From positions 54,286,475 through 54,350,474 of the forward strand of contig CM070877.1 in the NCBI GenBank assembly GCA_036365515.1: a stretch of DNA of 64,000 nucleotides. The letters run 5' to 3'. The position numbers were made by a program, and so were the translations under genes. Below, one piece after another: positions 1 through 11,079 of the stretch. How positions within the stretch are numbered: position 1 is the stretch's first letter; the number at the start of each line of letters is the position of its first letter. This stretch comes from Torymus aiolomorphi. Lineage: Eukaryota; Arthropoda; Insecta; Hymenoptera; Torymidae. The notes under the pieces were generated by a model, which was not told the DNA's origin, made no database searches, and worked only from the letters and a program-made list of their open reading frames with translations.

Positions 1-65
1 CAGGTAGGCTGGTGCATCAATACATACGTGGAGGCAAGCGTGCAGAGGGGGTGGGGGGGGGGGGT

Positions 66-476
66 TGAAAATAACAATACAATGATGATACGTAATAACA
101 TGCAGAAAGTCAACTTTATTTCATATAAAAAAAGATTTGGGAATCGAATATAAAAGTGCGCTTTTTGATCCTTTTCAGGGATGACCGCTACTCGGGAGAG
201 CCTAAAATTTCACGAGAGCGAAAATATTCGGACTTTAAAATCTAACAATTTAATATATAAAAACTATTTTCGACCCAAAATGAGTGCGTTTTAAGCGTTT
301 TCTGTGGAAAAGGCTACTTTTCGATAAAGCGTTTCAAAATTCATCAATTTTATAAACACTGGACCAAAAATGAAAATACGATGATGATATGTGACATATA
401 GAAAGTTAACTTTATTTCATATTAATGGAGACTGTGGATAAAAACTAAAAGTGTGCTTTTATTTCCTTTTTTTTAG
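66..476. repeat. Diverged direct duplication, offset about 300 bp
   Basis: Two related blocks, about 66-178 and 372-476, share the order ACAATGATGATACGTAA / ATACGATGATGATATGT, then AGAAAGTYAACTTTATTTCATAT, then AAAAGTGYGCTTTT. A G-rich run (46-64, broken by one T) precedes the first block. No coding potential is seen. It is probably an old tandem duplication in intergenic DNA. Confidence 0.6.
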
Positions 477-1100
477 ATATTAAGAAAAAGGCTAAAAAAT
501 AAAATAATTAATAATTGTTCCCTTTAAGTATTTTACTTTTAAAAGTCGTTTAAAATAAATTGATTACTTCATAATATTCTCACAAAATTTAAGATTTTAT
601 GTTTTTTACAAACACAAAAAAAAACGATATTTTAATTCGCTTATATAATTACATATTTTTATTTTTTAATTGATAATTTTGTTCTTTGACTATAAAATCT
701 GTTCATAATAACATTATGTTATGTTTGAGAAGAGAAACAGAGCTAAATAGTGCATAAAAGTATTATTAAAGAACAGGTATTGTCCCATTTCATTATAACA
801 TAACGCAATTCGAGATAGTCTAGTTTTTGCGGAGCGAAATATCAAATTGCGGAGTCGAATACAAATGTCGTAAAGACGAACGTAGGTATACGTATCACGC
901 GAATTAACGTTAGCTAAAATACGTTGCAGCGGTACCACGACAAAATCTATGGAAAATAAAGTGCACCTGATCTGACACCTTCTTCAAGCAAAATTTGAAC
1001 TGACACCTTGCTGAAGCAAAATTTGAATCGATACCTCTTTCCACTGAACCGTCGATACGCTGAATCATGTTTTAGTCATCAATTTTATGACATTGAAGCT
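477..1100. other. AT-rich stretch without recognised gene
   Basis: I see no gene here. The only reading frame of note (714-938, minus, 74 codons) has no recognisable motif. A short direct repeat near 960-1040 (TGACACCTTSYTSAAGCAAAATTTGAA, split over two copies) is the only local structure. The 5' LTR expected for the downstream BEL element was not found here. Confidence 0.4.
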
Positions 1101-1245
1101 TTGTGTGCTCATATGAGCAATATAAACTGCGAATAACTTCATGAGCATAGTGTTAGCCTCTCATTTAACAGGTGATAGCATAGATAGGATGATAAGCTGC
1201 GCGCCAAGCTTAATTAATAGGTTAGCTGTATGCAGTGTGGATATG

Positions 1246-1370
1246 AGTGATGATGCTAAGAATTGTGAGTGTGCTTAGCATCATACTGAATGAACAGGCT
1301 AAGGATTGTCAGTGTGCCTTAGACCCGCTGTATGCATTGAGTGATCAGTCTGGTAATTGAACAGACTGGA
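1246..1370 (+). other. Three hairpins in the BEL leader
   Basis: Hairpin 1: 1250-1260 (ATGATGCTAAG) pairs perfectly with 1274-1284. Hairpin 2: 1297-1304 (GGCTAAGG) pairs with 1317-1325 apart from one bulged A. Hairpin 3: 1346-1352 (CAGTCTG) pairs with 1362-1368. Hairpins 1 and 2 have nearly the same loop, ATTGTGAGTGTG and ATTGTCAGTGTG, on different stems. This suggests conserved RNA structure, perhaps for packaging or translation of the retroelement RNA. The function is inferred. Confidence 0.6.
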
Positions 1371-1666
1371 AGTAGGTATTGATTAGAGTAGACAGGTATT
1401 CGATAAACCATTCTGCTCGTACCTGGGTGTTCTTCAAGCTTGAAGTTTTTCGGCTTCAAATGTCCAGCCCTTGTGATATGTTCTTCTCTCTCAGAGCTTT
1501 ACATGCTCAGCAGTCTCTTCAGACCTTTAGATTTGATTGCTCATTTTCATTAGTTTGGTTGCTCATGTCAGATCATGGCAATTATTAGAAATCGTGCTGA
1601 ATAATATCCAATAATTCAAACTTAGATAATTCACAACGGTTATTTCGCAATTTAACATTCATGTTT

Positions 1667-1807
1667 GAACCGCTTAGAAGGTGTTCCACTGATTTCAAGT
1701 TTAAACCGCACAGAAGGTTTGTTTGAACCGTTTAGAAGGTTCGCCACCAAATCAAAGTTCGAACCGCTTAGAAGGTTCCTTAGTTCAAAGCTAAGCCGTG
1801 GGAAGGC
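1667..1807 (+). other. Array of small covarying hairpins before gag
   Basis: Five short stem-loops lie in tandem just upstream of the gag start. They begin near 1667 (GAACC...GGTGTTC, one bulge), 1703 (AAACC...GGTTT), 1725 (GAACC...GGTTC), 1761 (GAACC...GGTTC) and 1794 (AGCC...GGCT). Four share loops of the GCTTAGAA type (GCTTAGAA, GCACAGAA, GTTTAGAA). The second and fifth stems differ from the others on both sides so that pairing is kept, which points to selection on RNA structure. A packaging signal is the first guess. Confidence 0.65.
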
Positions 1808-1874
1808 TATCACTTAGTTTAAATTCAATTTAAACAATTAAGTTTAAATTCGTGCTTAACGCTAACCCATCAAA

Positions 1875-2858
1875 GTGGATGCTTTATACGAAATGCAAAG
1901 GGAATTGCTTCAGAGCATTAAGAACTCCTATTCTAATTTTAAAAAGAAAGGTGCTTCTAAAATGACCAAGGTAGGTGCTCGCACTCGTTTAAATGGACTC
2001 GAGCATTGGTATTCGCAGTTTGAAGCGAATCATGCAAAGATTCTCGGCGCTGCCAGAGAGCAACGCGATCATGCTTATTTCAAAACCAATCTCAGTGAAC
2101 AGATCACTGATGAGTACTTTGATAAAAAGGGGGAGTTTGCCCAATTCTTAGAGGACATTGAGCAACTCGAAAGAGAGCGCAATGCGCCATCCACTCGACC
2201 TATTGATTCCGCTCCCATGCGGCAATTTATTGATCAGCATTCACTTCCAAAGGTTAACTTGCCAAAATTTTCAGGCTTGTAATCCCAGTGGGAGAATTTT
2301 CGTGATCTCTGCCGCTCTAGCGTTCATCGACGGACTGATCTAGATTCTTCCATCAAGTATGTCTATCTTAGATCAAGCATCACTGGTGACGCTTTAGAGC
2401 GCATTAAGTCAATTCCCATTGCAGCCGAACATTATGAAAGAGCTTGGAATGCTCTTACAAAGCATTACGACAATAAACGTCGCAACGTTAATAATCTCAT
2501 AACCAAATTATTTAACGTTCAACCCATGAAATCGGAAACAGCTTCAGAGCTTCAGAGGATATTCATGGAGGTGTCAGGCCCGCTAGAAATTTTAAAATCG
2601 TTAGGTCGAACTGGAGAGGATCTTGGAAACGATATTGTTGTCCATTTGTTTGTTAGGCAATTCGATGCTAACACCAAAAAGGACTGGAAAAAATCTATTG
2701 ACAAAGATGATGATGCCCCTTCATTTGTAGGTAGCGTACGCGAATTTATAGAGTCTCAGTTGGAGAATTTAGAGACTGTAGAGGATCCACGTGATGTTAG
2801 CTCTAATCAAAATCCAAATAGTAAAGGCAAGAAACCCGAACGCAGAATCCTCGGGTAG
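1875..2858 (+). pseudogene. gag: BEL copy 1 gag
   Basis: One reading frame of about 328 codons, interrupted by a single TAA at 2280-2282. The N-terminal part opens with MDALYEMQRELLQSIKNSY. After the stop the same frame continues through SQWENFRDL, a BEL/Pao gag-type segment, to KGKKPERRILG. Gag would form the particle that packages the element RNA. CCHC zinc knuckles are expected near the C-terminus but none is visible, unlike BEL copy 2, so an internal deletion is likely near the gag-pol junction. The next frame opens by a +1 shift around 2791-2858. Start choice: the first ATG after the hairpin array. Confidence 0.75.
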
Positions 2859-4416
2859 TTCCAGTCAGAATACAACTTCTGAGATTGAACTGAGTTCGAA
2901 TGTAATCGCTTCAAATCGTTCTATTCACTCTACACAATCTAATAGTAGTGTTGGAGTTTTGCTTGCAACAGCGCAAATTTGCGTAGTTGGTCCAAAAAAC
3001 AGAGGTTTGGTAGTTAGAGCTCCTCTAGACTCTTGTAGTCAAGTTTCACTTATTACACGAAGCCTGAGTAAACGTTCAGGCCTTGCGCAAAGTGATACTC
3101 ATGTTTGCATTCAAGGTGTAGGAGATAAAGGTGCTTTAGTTTCGGATAAAATTGCCAATTTCAAACTAAAAGCTCATTTTGAATCAGATTTCTCATTAGA
3201 TGTTGAAGTAATGGTTTTACCCAAATTATCTTCGTATAAACCTCCTACAGTCAACAAAGAAAGTGACTTTGGTCACCTTAAAGGCCTCAAGCTAGCAGAT
3301 CCTGCATACACAAATGATGCTCGCATCGACGTGTTGCTAGGAGCAAATGTATACGCTGAAATTATTCAGCAAGGAATTATAAAAGACCTGGTTAATCAAT
3401 CTATAGCACTCAACTCAAAGTTAGGTTGGTTGATATTTGGAGGCGTTTCCCACGCTAAAGCAGCTAGGCCTATTGTGCTTCATTGTGCTTGTGAAGATGA
3501 TGCACATCTCTCGGATCTGCTAGAAGAATTCTGGCGGACAGAGGAAGCATGCTTAAAAAACTCTTCCTCCTTAGAAGATCAACGTTGCGAGGAATTCTAT
3601 TCTCATACAACCGTTAGAGACTCATCAGGTCGTTTCATTGTCAGTCTACCCTGGAAGGATCCTGAACATTTGGAAGAGGTTCCGATAGGTTTATCATATC
3701 AACGGGCTCTTCGCGCCTTAAAAAGGTTATAGGCGAATTTCCAAAGAGACGAAAAACTGAAGTACGAATACATTAAGTTTATGCGAGAATACTTAGAATT
3801 AGGACACATGGTAGAGGTACGGGTAATTAGCGATGAGTCGGATACGCTTGATTATTTCCTTTTACCGCACCATGGGGTGTGGAAAGAGTCAAGTTCCACG
3901 ACCAAGTTAAGAACCGTGTTCAATGGTTCAGCCAAGCTTCCTACAGGTGAATCAGTAAATGATTTGCTATATGTTGGTGGCAATTTTTTGAAAAATCCGA
4001 TAAGCTTGATTTGCTGCAATCGCAACTTTCAAATCGCATTATCAGCAGATCTGGAGAAGATGTATCGGCGAATATTAGTGCATAAAGATGATAGGAAATA
4101 TCAAGGCATACTTTGGCGCTTTGATCCTAGTCAAAAAATTTCAGTCTTTCTTCTTGCCACAGTTACTTATGGCTTGGCTCCCTCCGCTTTTCTTGCCATT
4201 CATTCGTTGTTACAGCTGGCCAAAGGCCACAAGGAGGAGCATCCTGTGGCATCAGAGGTGGTTTGTCGAGACATGTACTCTGATAATGTATTAATAGGTG
4301 CTCATTCTAATCAGGAAGCAGTTGAGAAAATAGAGGATTTGCTCTCACTGTTCCAAAAGGGTCAGATGAACCTGCGAGAATGGGCATCAACGAGAAAAGC
4401 GTTCTCTCAAGCTTAA
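2791..4416 (+). pseudogene. pol: BEL copy 1 protease and reverse transcriptase (first part)
   Basis: A frame in the +1 register to gag, with a TAG at 3730-3732 after LRALKRL. The retropepsin region reads RAPLDSCSQVSLITRS. The usual Asp-Ser-Gly of the active site is Asp-Ser-Cys, which should disable it. The reverse transcriptase follows (VFNGSAKLPTGESVNDLL, then LSADLEKMYRRI). The catalytic Tyr-x-Asp-Asp box reads MYSDNVLIG, so the second Asp is Asn. The frame ends at 4416 and the protein continues in another register from about 4380. With two catalytic sites altered, this copy is not expected to support its own reverse transcription. Confidence 0.8.
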
Positions 4417-5099
4417 CTCCGGATATGCTGGTGACGAACGAAATAAGCTTATTCTCCCAAGACTCTACTGTGCCAATTCTCGGCATAGCTTGGCACACGG
4501 TTAGTGATTGTTTCTTGTTTCAGCTTCAAGATGTAGTTCTTGAGAGCCCTGTCACTAAACGCTCAATTCTGTCTCGAATCGCAAGAATCTTTGATCCACT
4601 AGGTTGGTTAGGTCCGGTAATAATCCAGGCGAAAATTCGAATGCAGTCATTATGGCTGTTGAAAGTTGGCTGGGATGAGACGCTTCCTGAGAGCGTAGTG
4701 TGCAAGTGATCGGCGTGGATAAAGGATTTGCCTTGCGTCAGTGAAATTCGCATTCCACGGTGGACAGCCTTCACGCCTCAAACTCAAATAGTAGAGTTGC
4801 ACGGATTTGCGGACGCTTCGAAGTTAGCGTATGGAGCAGTGCTTTATCTTAGACTTATTAAGGACACCAAGGTTTCTCTTTCGCTACAGATTGCTAAATC
4901 AAAGGTAGCCCCCATTAAAACAGTCAGTATACCTCGACTAGAGCTTTGTGCTGCTGTTTTGTTAACTCGGATTGTAAAACAATTTACCGAGTCCACAATT
5001 CTTACTGTTAATGACGTTCATCTTTGGACCGATTCAGCAGATGTTCTCTACTGGCTGAAATTCACACTGCCGTGCCTCATGCATTTTGGGATCACGTGA
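4380..5099 (+). pseudogene. pol: BEL copy 1 reverse transcriptase end and RNase H
   Basis: Continues pol after a frameshift near 4.4 kb. The segment VTKRSILSRIARIFDPLGWL is the typical BEL/Pao stretch after the RT fingers and palm. A TGA at 4707-4709 interrupts the same frame. The RNase H acidic residues are visible in HGFADASKLAYG, PRLELCAAVLLTR and LWTDSADVLYWL. RNase H would remove template RNA during minus-strand synthesis. The frame shifts again near 5.02-5.1 kb into the integrase frame. Confidence 0.75.
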
Positions 5100-6838
5100 G
5101 ATCGAAGAGCAATCCCGCGGATGTTCTTTCACGCGGAATTGCACCCTCAGAGTTAGCGCAACACTCACTTTGGTGGAAAGGTCCGGAGTTTCTAGGCGAA
5201 ACAGCCAGTTGCTGGTCAAAGGAGCAGAATGACTTAAATTTTAATGTAAGCAATGTCGTTGCTGCTAAAACCTACAAGATCACTGTTATACGTGATCAAT
5301 CAGATATCCCTCAGATTTGGGATCTAATTAGTAAATACTCCACGCTGGACAAATTGTTAAAAATTACAGCGTACTGTTTGAGATTTATACGTAGGGTTAC
5401 ACGAAAATTGCCAAAATTAACGGCGACTGGCAATTTTGTAACACCTGCAGTTTCAAAATTTATGCATATTACGGTACAGGAGACGGAGAATGCGCTGCGC
5501 TTCTGGATATATCTCACGCAGATAGCACACTTCAAATCTGAGCGCTCAATTTTGTTAGCTAACAAAAGACTAAATGGTAATAATGCTATAGCCAATCTAA
5601 ACTCCTTTATTCAAGATCACCTGATTAGGGTGGGCGGTAGGTTGACAAATCAGTTGTCAAACATCAATGCAAAGCATCCTATAATATTGCCACATTCATG
5701 CGCGCTCAATACTCTTCTTATCTTGCAAGCGCACCTCCGTACTCTTCATGGAGGTACTCAATTGACCCTGGCTACTTTAAGGCAGCGGGTTTGGATACTG
5801 CGTGCCCGCACTGAAGTCAGGAAGATCATTCGCACCTGCGTGCAATGTACTCGATATGCTGCGCAAACCCCTGTTCAACTTATGGGCGATCTTCCACCCG
5901 CAAGGGTTCAACCTTCTCCACCGTTTCAGAGTGCTGGTGTAGATTATGCTGGTCCAATCAGTATCAGATTGACCAAAACTAGAGGCAAGGGAACCCTCAA
6001 AGGGTATGTCAGTGTGTTCGTGTGCATGGTCACACGCGCAGTAAACTTGGAGTTGGTTGAGGATTATTCGAGGGAAGCCTTTGTCGCAGCGTTGCATCGC
6101 TTTACCGCTCGTCGCGGTCATTGTCAAAACTTGTATTCCGATCAGGGTACGAACTTTGTTGGTGCAGACAAGCAACTGCGACAGGTGCTGTTTGAATCTT
6201 CGCTATTTTATGCGACAGTGTCGCGACAGTTAGCTGATGAGGGGACTAACTGGATTTTCAATCCTCCTAGCGCTCCGCATTTTGGTGGGCTCTGGGAGGC
6301 CGCGGTGAAGTCCATGAAGCACCACCTGCATAGAGTAATAGGCGAACAGGTGCTTACATTTTCAGAATTGTCCACGTTACTTTGTAAAATTGAAGCTTGC
6401 CTTAATTCACTTCCCTTGGTAGCATTATCGGATGATTCTTCTCATCTTGCTTTCTTAACGCCTGCGCACTTTCTGATTCAAAGCGAATCATTCATTGTTC
6501 CAGAGCTAGATTCTACTGGTGAACAAGTGCCTCTAGCAAAGCGTTGGAAACACGTGACGCAGCTTTCCCAGCATTTCTGGTCTCGCTGGAGCAAAGAGTA
6601 TCTTAGCGCTCTTCAAAAAAGAAATAAATGGCTGATACCTCAGCAACAATTAGATTTGGATGATGTAGTATTAATAAAACATGAATGTACTCCGCCCGGT
6701 AAATGGCCTATGGGTAAAATCGTTGCGATTCATCCCGGCAGCGACGGACTGACGCGTGTTGTCACCGTGCGCATCGCCACCGGAGTTTTGACTAGAAAGC
6801 TAGTTAATTTACCCGTCACTGGCGAAAACAATCTCTAA
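5024..6838 (+). CDS. pol: BEL copy 1 RNase H tail and integrase
   Basis: An open frame of 604 codons; the displayed Met is internal to pol. It holds the BEL-type zinc-binding N-terminus (HAHLRTLHGGTQLT then CVQCTRYA, an H-H-C-C arrangement) and the DDE core with Asp in GVDYAGP, Asp in YSDQGTNFVG and Glu in GGLWEAAVKSMK. The C-terminal part reads DDVVLIKHECTPPGKWPMGK. Integrase inserts the cDNA into the host chromosome. All three catalytic residues are present, in contrast to the damaged protease and RT upstream. Ends at TAA 6836-6838, about 40 bp before the candidate 3' LTR. Confidence 0.85.
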   Translation: MDRFSRCSLLAEIHTAVPHAFWDHVRSKSNPADVLSRGIAPSELAQHSLWWKGPEFLGETASCWSKEQNDLNFNVSNVVAAKTYKITVIRDQSDIPQIWDLISKYSTLDKLLKITAYCLRFIRRVTRKLPKLTATGNFVTPAVSKFMHITVQETENALRFWIYLTQIAHFKSERSILLANKRLNGNNAIANLNSFIQDHLIRVGGRLTNQLSNINAKHPIILPHSCALNTLLILQAHLRTLHGGTQLTLATLRQRVWILRARTEVRKIIRTCVQCTRYAAQTPVQLMGDLPPARVQPSPPFQSAGVDYAGPISIRLTKTRGKGTLKGYVSVFVCMVTRAVNLELVEDYSREAFVAALHRFTARRGHCQNLYSDQGTNFVGADKQLRQVLFESSLFYATVSRQLADEGTNWIFNPPSAPHFGGLWEAAVKSMKHHLHRVIGEQVLTFSELSTLLCKIEACLNSLPLVALSDDSSHLAFLTPAHFLIQSESFIVPELDSTGEQVPLAKRWKHVTQLSQHFWSRWSKEYLSALQKRNKWLIPQQQLDLDDVVLIKHECTPPGKWPMGKIVAIHPGSDGLTRVVTVRIATGVLTRKLVNLPVTGENNL

Positions 6839-6879
6839 TAATGTAAAATTCGTCGTTGCTCGACGAAGGTGGGCGAAAT

Positions 6880-7255
6880 GTTGCGTATTCGTGTGAGTGA
6901 ACGGAGGAATTTGGGGAAAGGGGAGGTAACTGCCTTCGCGTGACGAGAGAATGACGTGACTCCAAAGCCACCTATCCGCGCGCTCCGTTTTAAGTGTTTA
7001 TCCATGAGGGTTAGCGCGTGTGCATGCGTGTGAGTCCGTGACCCCCCGCCAGGTTCTTTGTGCGCTCTCTCTGCGTCCGGCCGTCCAGCATGTAACATCT
7101 TCGCGCCGCCTCGTCTACGAATGTTCAACGAGATCTTCAGGAATAAATCAATTATTTTCCTCAATTCCAAGTTGTGGCGAGTTATTCATTCCAGCCTCCT
7201 GCGATCCTTCCACGCATTCAAATTAAGAATTTATTTAATCCACGCAAATCTAAAC
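6880..7255 (+). repeat. Candidate 3' LTR of BEL copy 1
   Basis: Begins TGTTGCGTATTCG shortly after the integrase stop. It carries a polyadenylation-like AATAAA at about 7142 and ends somewhere near CTAAACAACCGCA; the right end is approximate. No second copy is present upstream, so the LTR call rests on position, the TG start and the poly(A) signal only. Confidence 0.5.
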
Positions 7256-7600
7256 AACCGCAAATCAGGAAATTAAAGAATAATATAAAAATTTGTTTAT
7301 GATAGATAATCATTGCATAAATAAATATTACATTTTAAATAATAAAGGATAAAACACTAAAATACTGTGTAAACGGAAAACATAATCAATAGAGTTATAG
7401 AAGTAGCAAATAAATAAATAAATTATATTGTCAAGTAAAGAATTACAAAATATACACAAAAAATAGTTGAACTAATAATAAAAACGTATTTAAAAACAAA
7501 TATTAAGTATAGCATAGACAAAAGACTAATATGTCATATCATATCAGAGAAACGCAGGAAATAAGGGAAACAAAGGGATTATAACCAGACAGACGACACA
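7256..7600. other. AT-rich spacer between BEL and gypsy elements
   Basis: A-rich sequence without open frames. It may be the leader of the gypsy-like element that follows. No LTR or primer-binding site could be identified. Confidence 0.35.
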
Positions 7601-7992
7601 AGGCGACCCAGATTTTAAAAAAACAAGTAGATGATAGAAATAAGCAAACGAACGTTTTCGAAAGGAAACCAAGATTTCCAAGATCACCTCCAAATAAACA
7701 ATTGAACCGATTTTCATCGCATACTTATGCTAACGTACTATTGGACTCAAAAACAGAGGAAAATACGGAAATAGTTTCAATTCCATAGACTTCAAAAACA
7801 GATCTTAACGAACTAGAAGAAATAGATTCACGAGCTTCAGTTAATTTAAACAAAATACAGAATATTACAAAACCCACACAAGAACAAGATATATATGGAA
7901 GTATAGATAATCTTTTAATTCGGAAATGAAACAGGATAGTATATTAACCAAATACTTTTCATACACCGAATGCACCAGGTCAAAGCCATGCA

Positions 7993-8865
7993 TTGTTTAA
8001 CGACTCAGCATATTTAGAAGACGACAAACAACACGATTACACAGACATAGGCAGATTACTTATTGAACAAAGCCTGATTTTAGCTAAAGATAATAACTTA
8101 AAGAATAACGAAGAGGTAAGAATTCAAATAAACGAAAGTTTAATAAATTTCGAAGCAGAAATGGCAAATAAACCATTAAAGTTACCACATAAAAAAGTTG
8201 CAAAATTAGTACCTGATTTTGACGGAGAAAATATTCCAATTGATGAATACATAGAAAAATTAAAGCAAGTAAAAAGAATAGTCTCGGATAATGACGAGCA
8301 GAACTTAGTTCAGATTCTCAAAATAAAGCTCAGGGGCGAAACTTATAAAGCTTTATCATATATAGAGATCGCAAACATTGAGACGTTTATTCAAACCATA
8401 CGTAAATTATATCCATCGACGGATAATATATATTCATTATACGGAAAACTAACACAACAATTTCAAAAATCAGGTGAAGATGTACTAAGTTTTACAAACA
8501 ATTTGCGAATATTAGACACACAAATAACAGAATTAAAAAAATTAGAACCAAACGTAACAAGAGAAACATTAACAGCATTTAAAATACATTTACAAAACGA
8601 CATACTCAGCAGTTTTAGAAAAGGATTAAAGCAAGAAATTCAAATAGAACTCGGAGAGCACCAAAGCATGGATAACGCAGTACAAACAGCTATTGGAATA
8701 GAATCAAACTTAAAAAAGCATAATAGCTTAAGGAATGATACTACAAGCATATTATTTAATTTCGAAATACCATATTTAAACGTAATTAAAATAACCCATT
8801 GCCAATTATGCAAAGAGAAATCACGGCGCACTATTGCGTCTCAATGCTGCATGTGTTTATTGTAA
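7993..8865 (+). pseudogene. gag: Gypsy-like gag (capsid part)
   Basis: A 290-codon frame. Recognisable traits are KLVPDFDGENIPIDEYIEKL, the substrate-type opening of gypsy gag capsid domains, and helical segments such as LYGKLTQQFQKSGEDVLSF with LRILDTQI. It would assemble the intracellular particle. The in-frame Met may not be the true start, because upstream DNA (7620-7930) also reads as gag-like sequence in broken form. The frame is lost after 8865, where the zinc-knuckle region continues in another register. Confidence 0.7.
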
Positions 8866-9700
8866 AAGTAAGGATCATGCATCATATTATTGTAATACGG
8901 CTAAGGATAGAATAAAACTGATTTGCAATTAAGTAAGGAAAGTCACTCTATAGATGCATGCAAATTAAATCAAATGTCGGGAAATAATTGTCAATATTGC
9001 CAAAATCTGGGTCACATAGTTATACAGTGTCCTATTATTGCTGAATATGAACCGTATTGGAAGTGTAAAGAAAGGGGACACGGCCCACTAACATGCAGGA
9101 GGTCGACGAGTATTGCTGAATCATGCGAATTTTGTGGCAGCGCCTTACACACAATTAAAAATTGCCCATCAGTATTATGTAAGTGGTGTAACAACCTCGG
9201 GCACATGATGAAATACTGCAAGATAGCAAAATAAGGATGTAGTGTGCGATATGCACGGACGAAGGTCACGAAGCCGTGCATTGCGATAATGCAAAGATTT
9301 TAATGCTGCAAAACAGACAACAAAACTCTCAGAATAGAGAAATTTGTCAATTTCGCGACATGCCAGGACATTCAGCGAAAACTTGTAGGAAAATGAATAA
9401 TAATCAACAAAATACGTTCCAGAATACAACTACAACCCTTCAACTAAAGCCTATGAACATCGAGATAAAAATAGAAACTGATTTATACAAACAAACCATC
9501 AAAATAACCATAATTTTTCTAATAATTCAAATAGTAATTATCGAGCAAATTTAAATACACAAATTTTAAAATGTAACTACTGTAAATATACTGGGCACAC
9601 GTTAGAAGACTGTAGAAAATTAAGAAATTTGACAGCACAACCTAAATGCTCTTACTGCAAGAAAAACGGATATCAAATCGATAATTGCCATGAAATTAAA
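8845..9700 (+). pseudogene. gag: Zinc-knuckle array of gypsy-like gag
   Basis: Translating across the broken frames gives a series of C-x2-C-x4-H-x4-C knuckles: CVYCKSKDHASYYC, CQYCQNLGHIVIQC, a damaged one ending CKERGHGPLTC, CEFCGSALHTIKNC, CKWCNNLGHMMKYC, CAICTDEGHEAVHC, a damaged CQFRDMPGHSAKTC, CNYCKYTGHTLEDC and a damaged CSYCKKNGYQIDNC. That makes about nine modules, six of them with all four metal ligands. Retroelement gag proteins usually have one to three. The knuckles would bind the element RNA. The modules are spread over three reading registers, so frameshifts have accumulated since the protein was active. Confidence 0.75.
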
Positions 9701-10139
9701 CTGCTTCAAAATAAATGAGATAAATTTTATAAGATATGTATAAATACGAATTACACAACCGAGGAATGTACTTCGCGACCAGTATTTAATCAACAAAATT
9801 GGAAAACTAACAAATTCTTCTAGAAATGAGTGGACTAGAAGGATTAATAAAACAAAATTCGAAAATGGCGCAAATATTAAAGTAAATACATTTAATGACC
9901 ATAATACCGTAAATATAAATTGCAACGAAGAAAAAATACAGACATCGATTTATTATTTTCAAAGAGCTTGAGTGATATTAATGAAAACTTGAGGGAAAAT
10001 CGAGTAGCCAATAAATCGGAAAGTAGAAATGTTGATGAAATAAACTTAATTGATCTTAACGAACCCGAAATAAATAGTGTTGAAAAGGAAAAAATATAAG
10101 AAAGAATAACGGCAATCAATATTGCAATGTCTTTTCTGA

Positions 10140-10640
10140 AATTGGAAAACTGACTGCAGTATATCGGAATAGAGAATTCATATACAAGTAAAGCATATAA
10201 TTTACTTGTTGATAGTGGAGCTTAATTAAATATTCTCAAAGGAAATCAGATACCTTCTAATATAATTTTAGAAAATAGGAAAATTCATTTATCTGGTGTC
10301 ACAGATAAGACAATTGAGACTTTAGGAGTAATAAAAATCAACATCAATGCACTAAATGATTTTCATGCCGCACCAGAAAATTTTTGCCTACCCTACAACG
10401 AAATATTAGGAATTAAAATTCTTACTGAACAAAAATTAAGACTAGACGAGGGTTATTTACAAATAAATAATAATAAAATCAAACTAAAACCAGCTCACAA
10501 ACTTAATCATAATGTCAATATAATAACAGAAAACAGACAAAAAACGGATAAGAAAATTAAACCAAGAATAACGATAGAAACAATTTTGACAATAATAAAT
10601 AAAAAGATTGAAGTAGATTTCGAAAAGTATAATAAAGTTT
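10140..10640 (+). pseudogene. pol: Gypsy-like retropepsin fragment
   Basis: Near 10170-10225 the frame reads SYTSKAYNLLVDSGA followed by a TAA and then LNILKGN. The Asp-Ser-Gly catalytic motif is intact but the next codon is a stop. Downstream, LSGVTDKTIETLGVIKININ continues the protease fold. The fragment is cut at 10646 by the LTR-like insertion. Confidence 0.65.
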
Positions 10641-11079
10641 ATGGAATGTAACGGCCGGCGCGCGTGCGTGCGCACGTACCATGAAGTAAGAGAGAAGGAG
10701 ACGTAACTCCATACGTTCTGACAGGCAAAAGTGTAACCCCTTTTTTTTGCAAAAGATAGCCAGGTTCGCTCGGCGGAATAGTCACCACTAACTGGCTTCA
10801 ACGCACCTCGCGACAAACGCTGAACTACGTAGCCATGATCCATGACAGCGAATCCACATTGCATGATTTATGACCTATGACTATGACCGATGACAGTGAG
10901 AAAGACTAAAACGTTTTCAGCGGACATTTTATGAGAAATTTGCATGATAACTGTAAATAATTTATTTATATAAAGTAAAAATGTATAAAAACTTAAGGAA
11001 ACTCAATTATACCGTAAAGAACTCTTATCCTCAAGCGGGGAGTGATGAACATATGTCATTTCGTGCTATAAATTGTAAG

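Larger units (their letters stand above)
1100..7255 (+). mobile_element. BEL/Pao LTR retrotransposon, copy 1 (degenerate)
   Basis: Gag, aspartic protease, reverse transcriptase, RNase H and integrase follow one another in BEL/Pao order on the plus strand. The reading frame shifts at least three times (about 2.8, 4.4 and 5.05 kb) and carries in-frame stops at 2280, 3730 and 4707. A hairpin-rich leader precedes gag. A candidate 3' LTR follows integrase at about 6880-7255, but no matching 5' LTR was found, so the 5' end is missing, diverged or rearranged. The left limit is approximate. The integrase frame (5024-6838) is the only long intact one. Confidence 0.85.
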
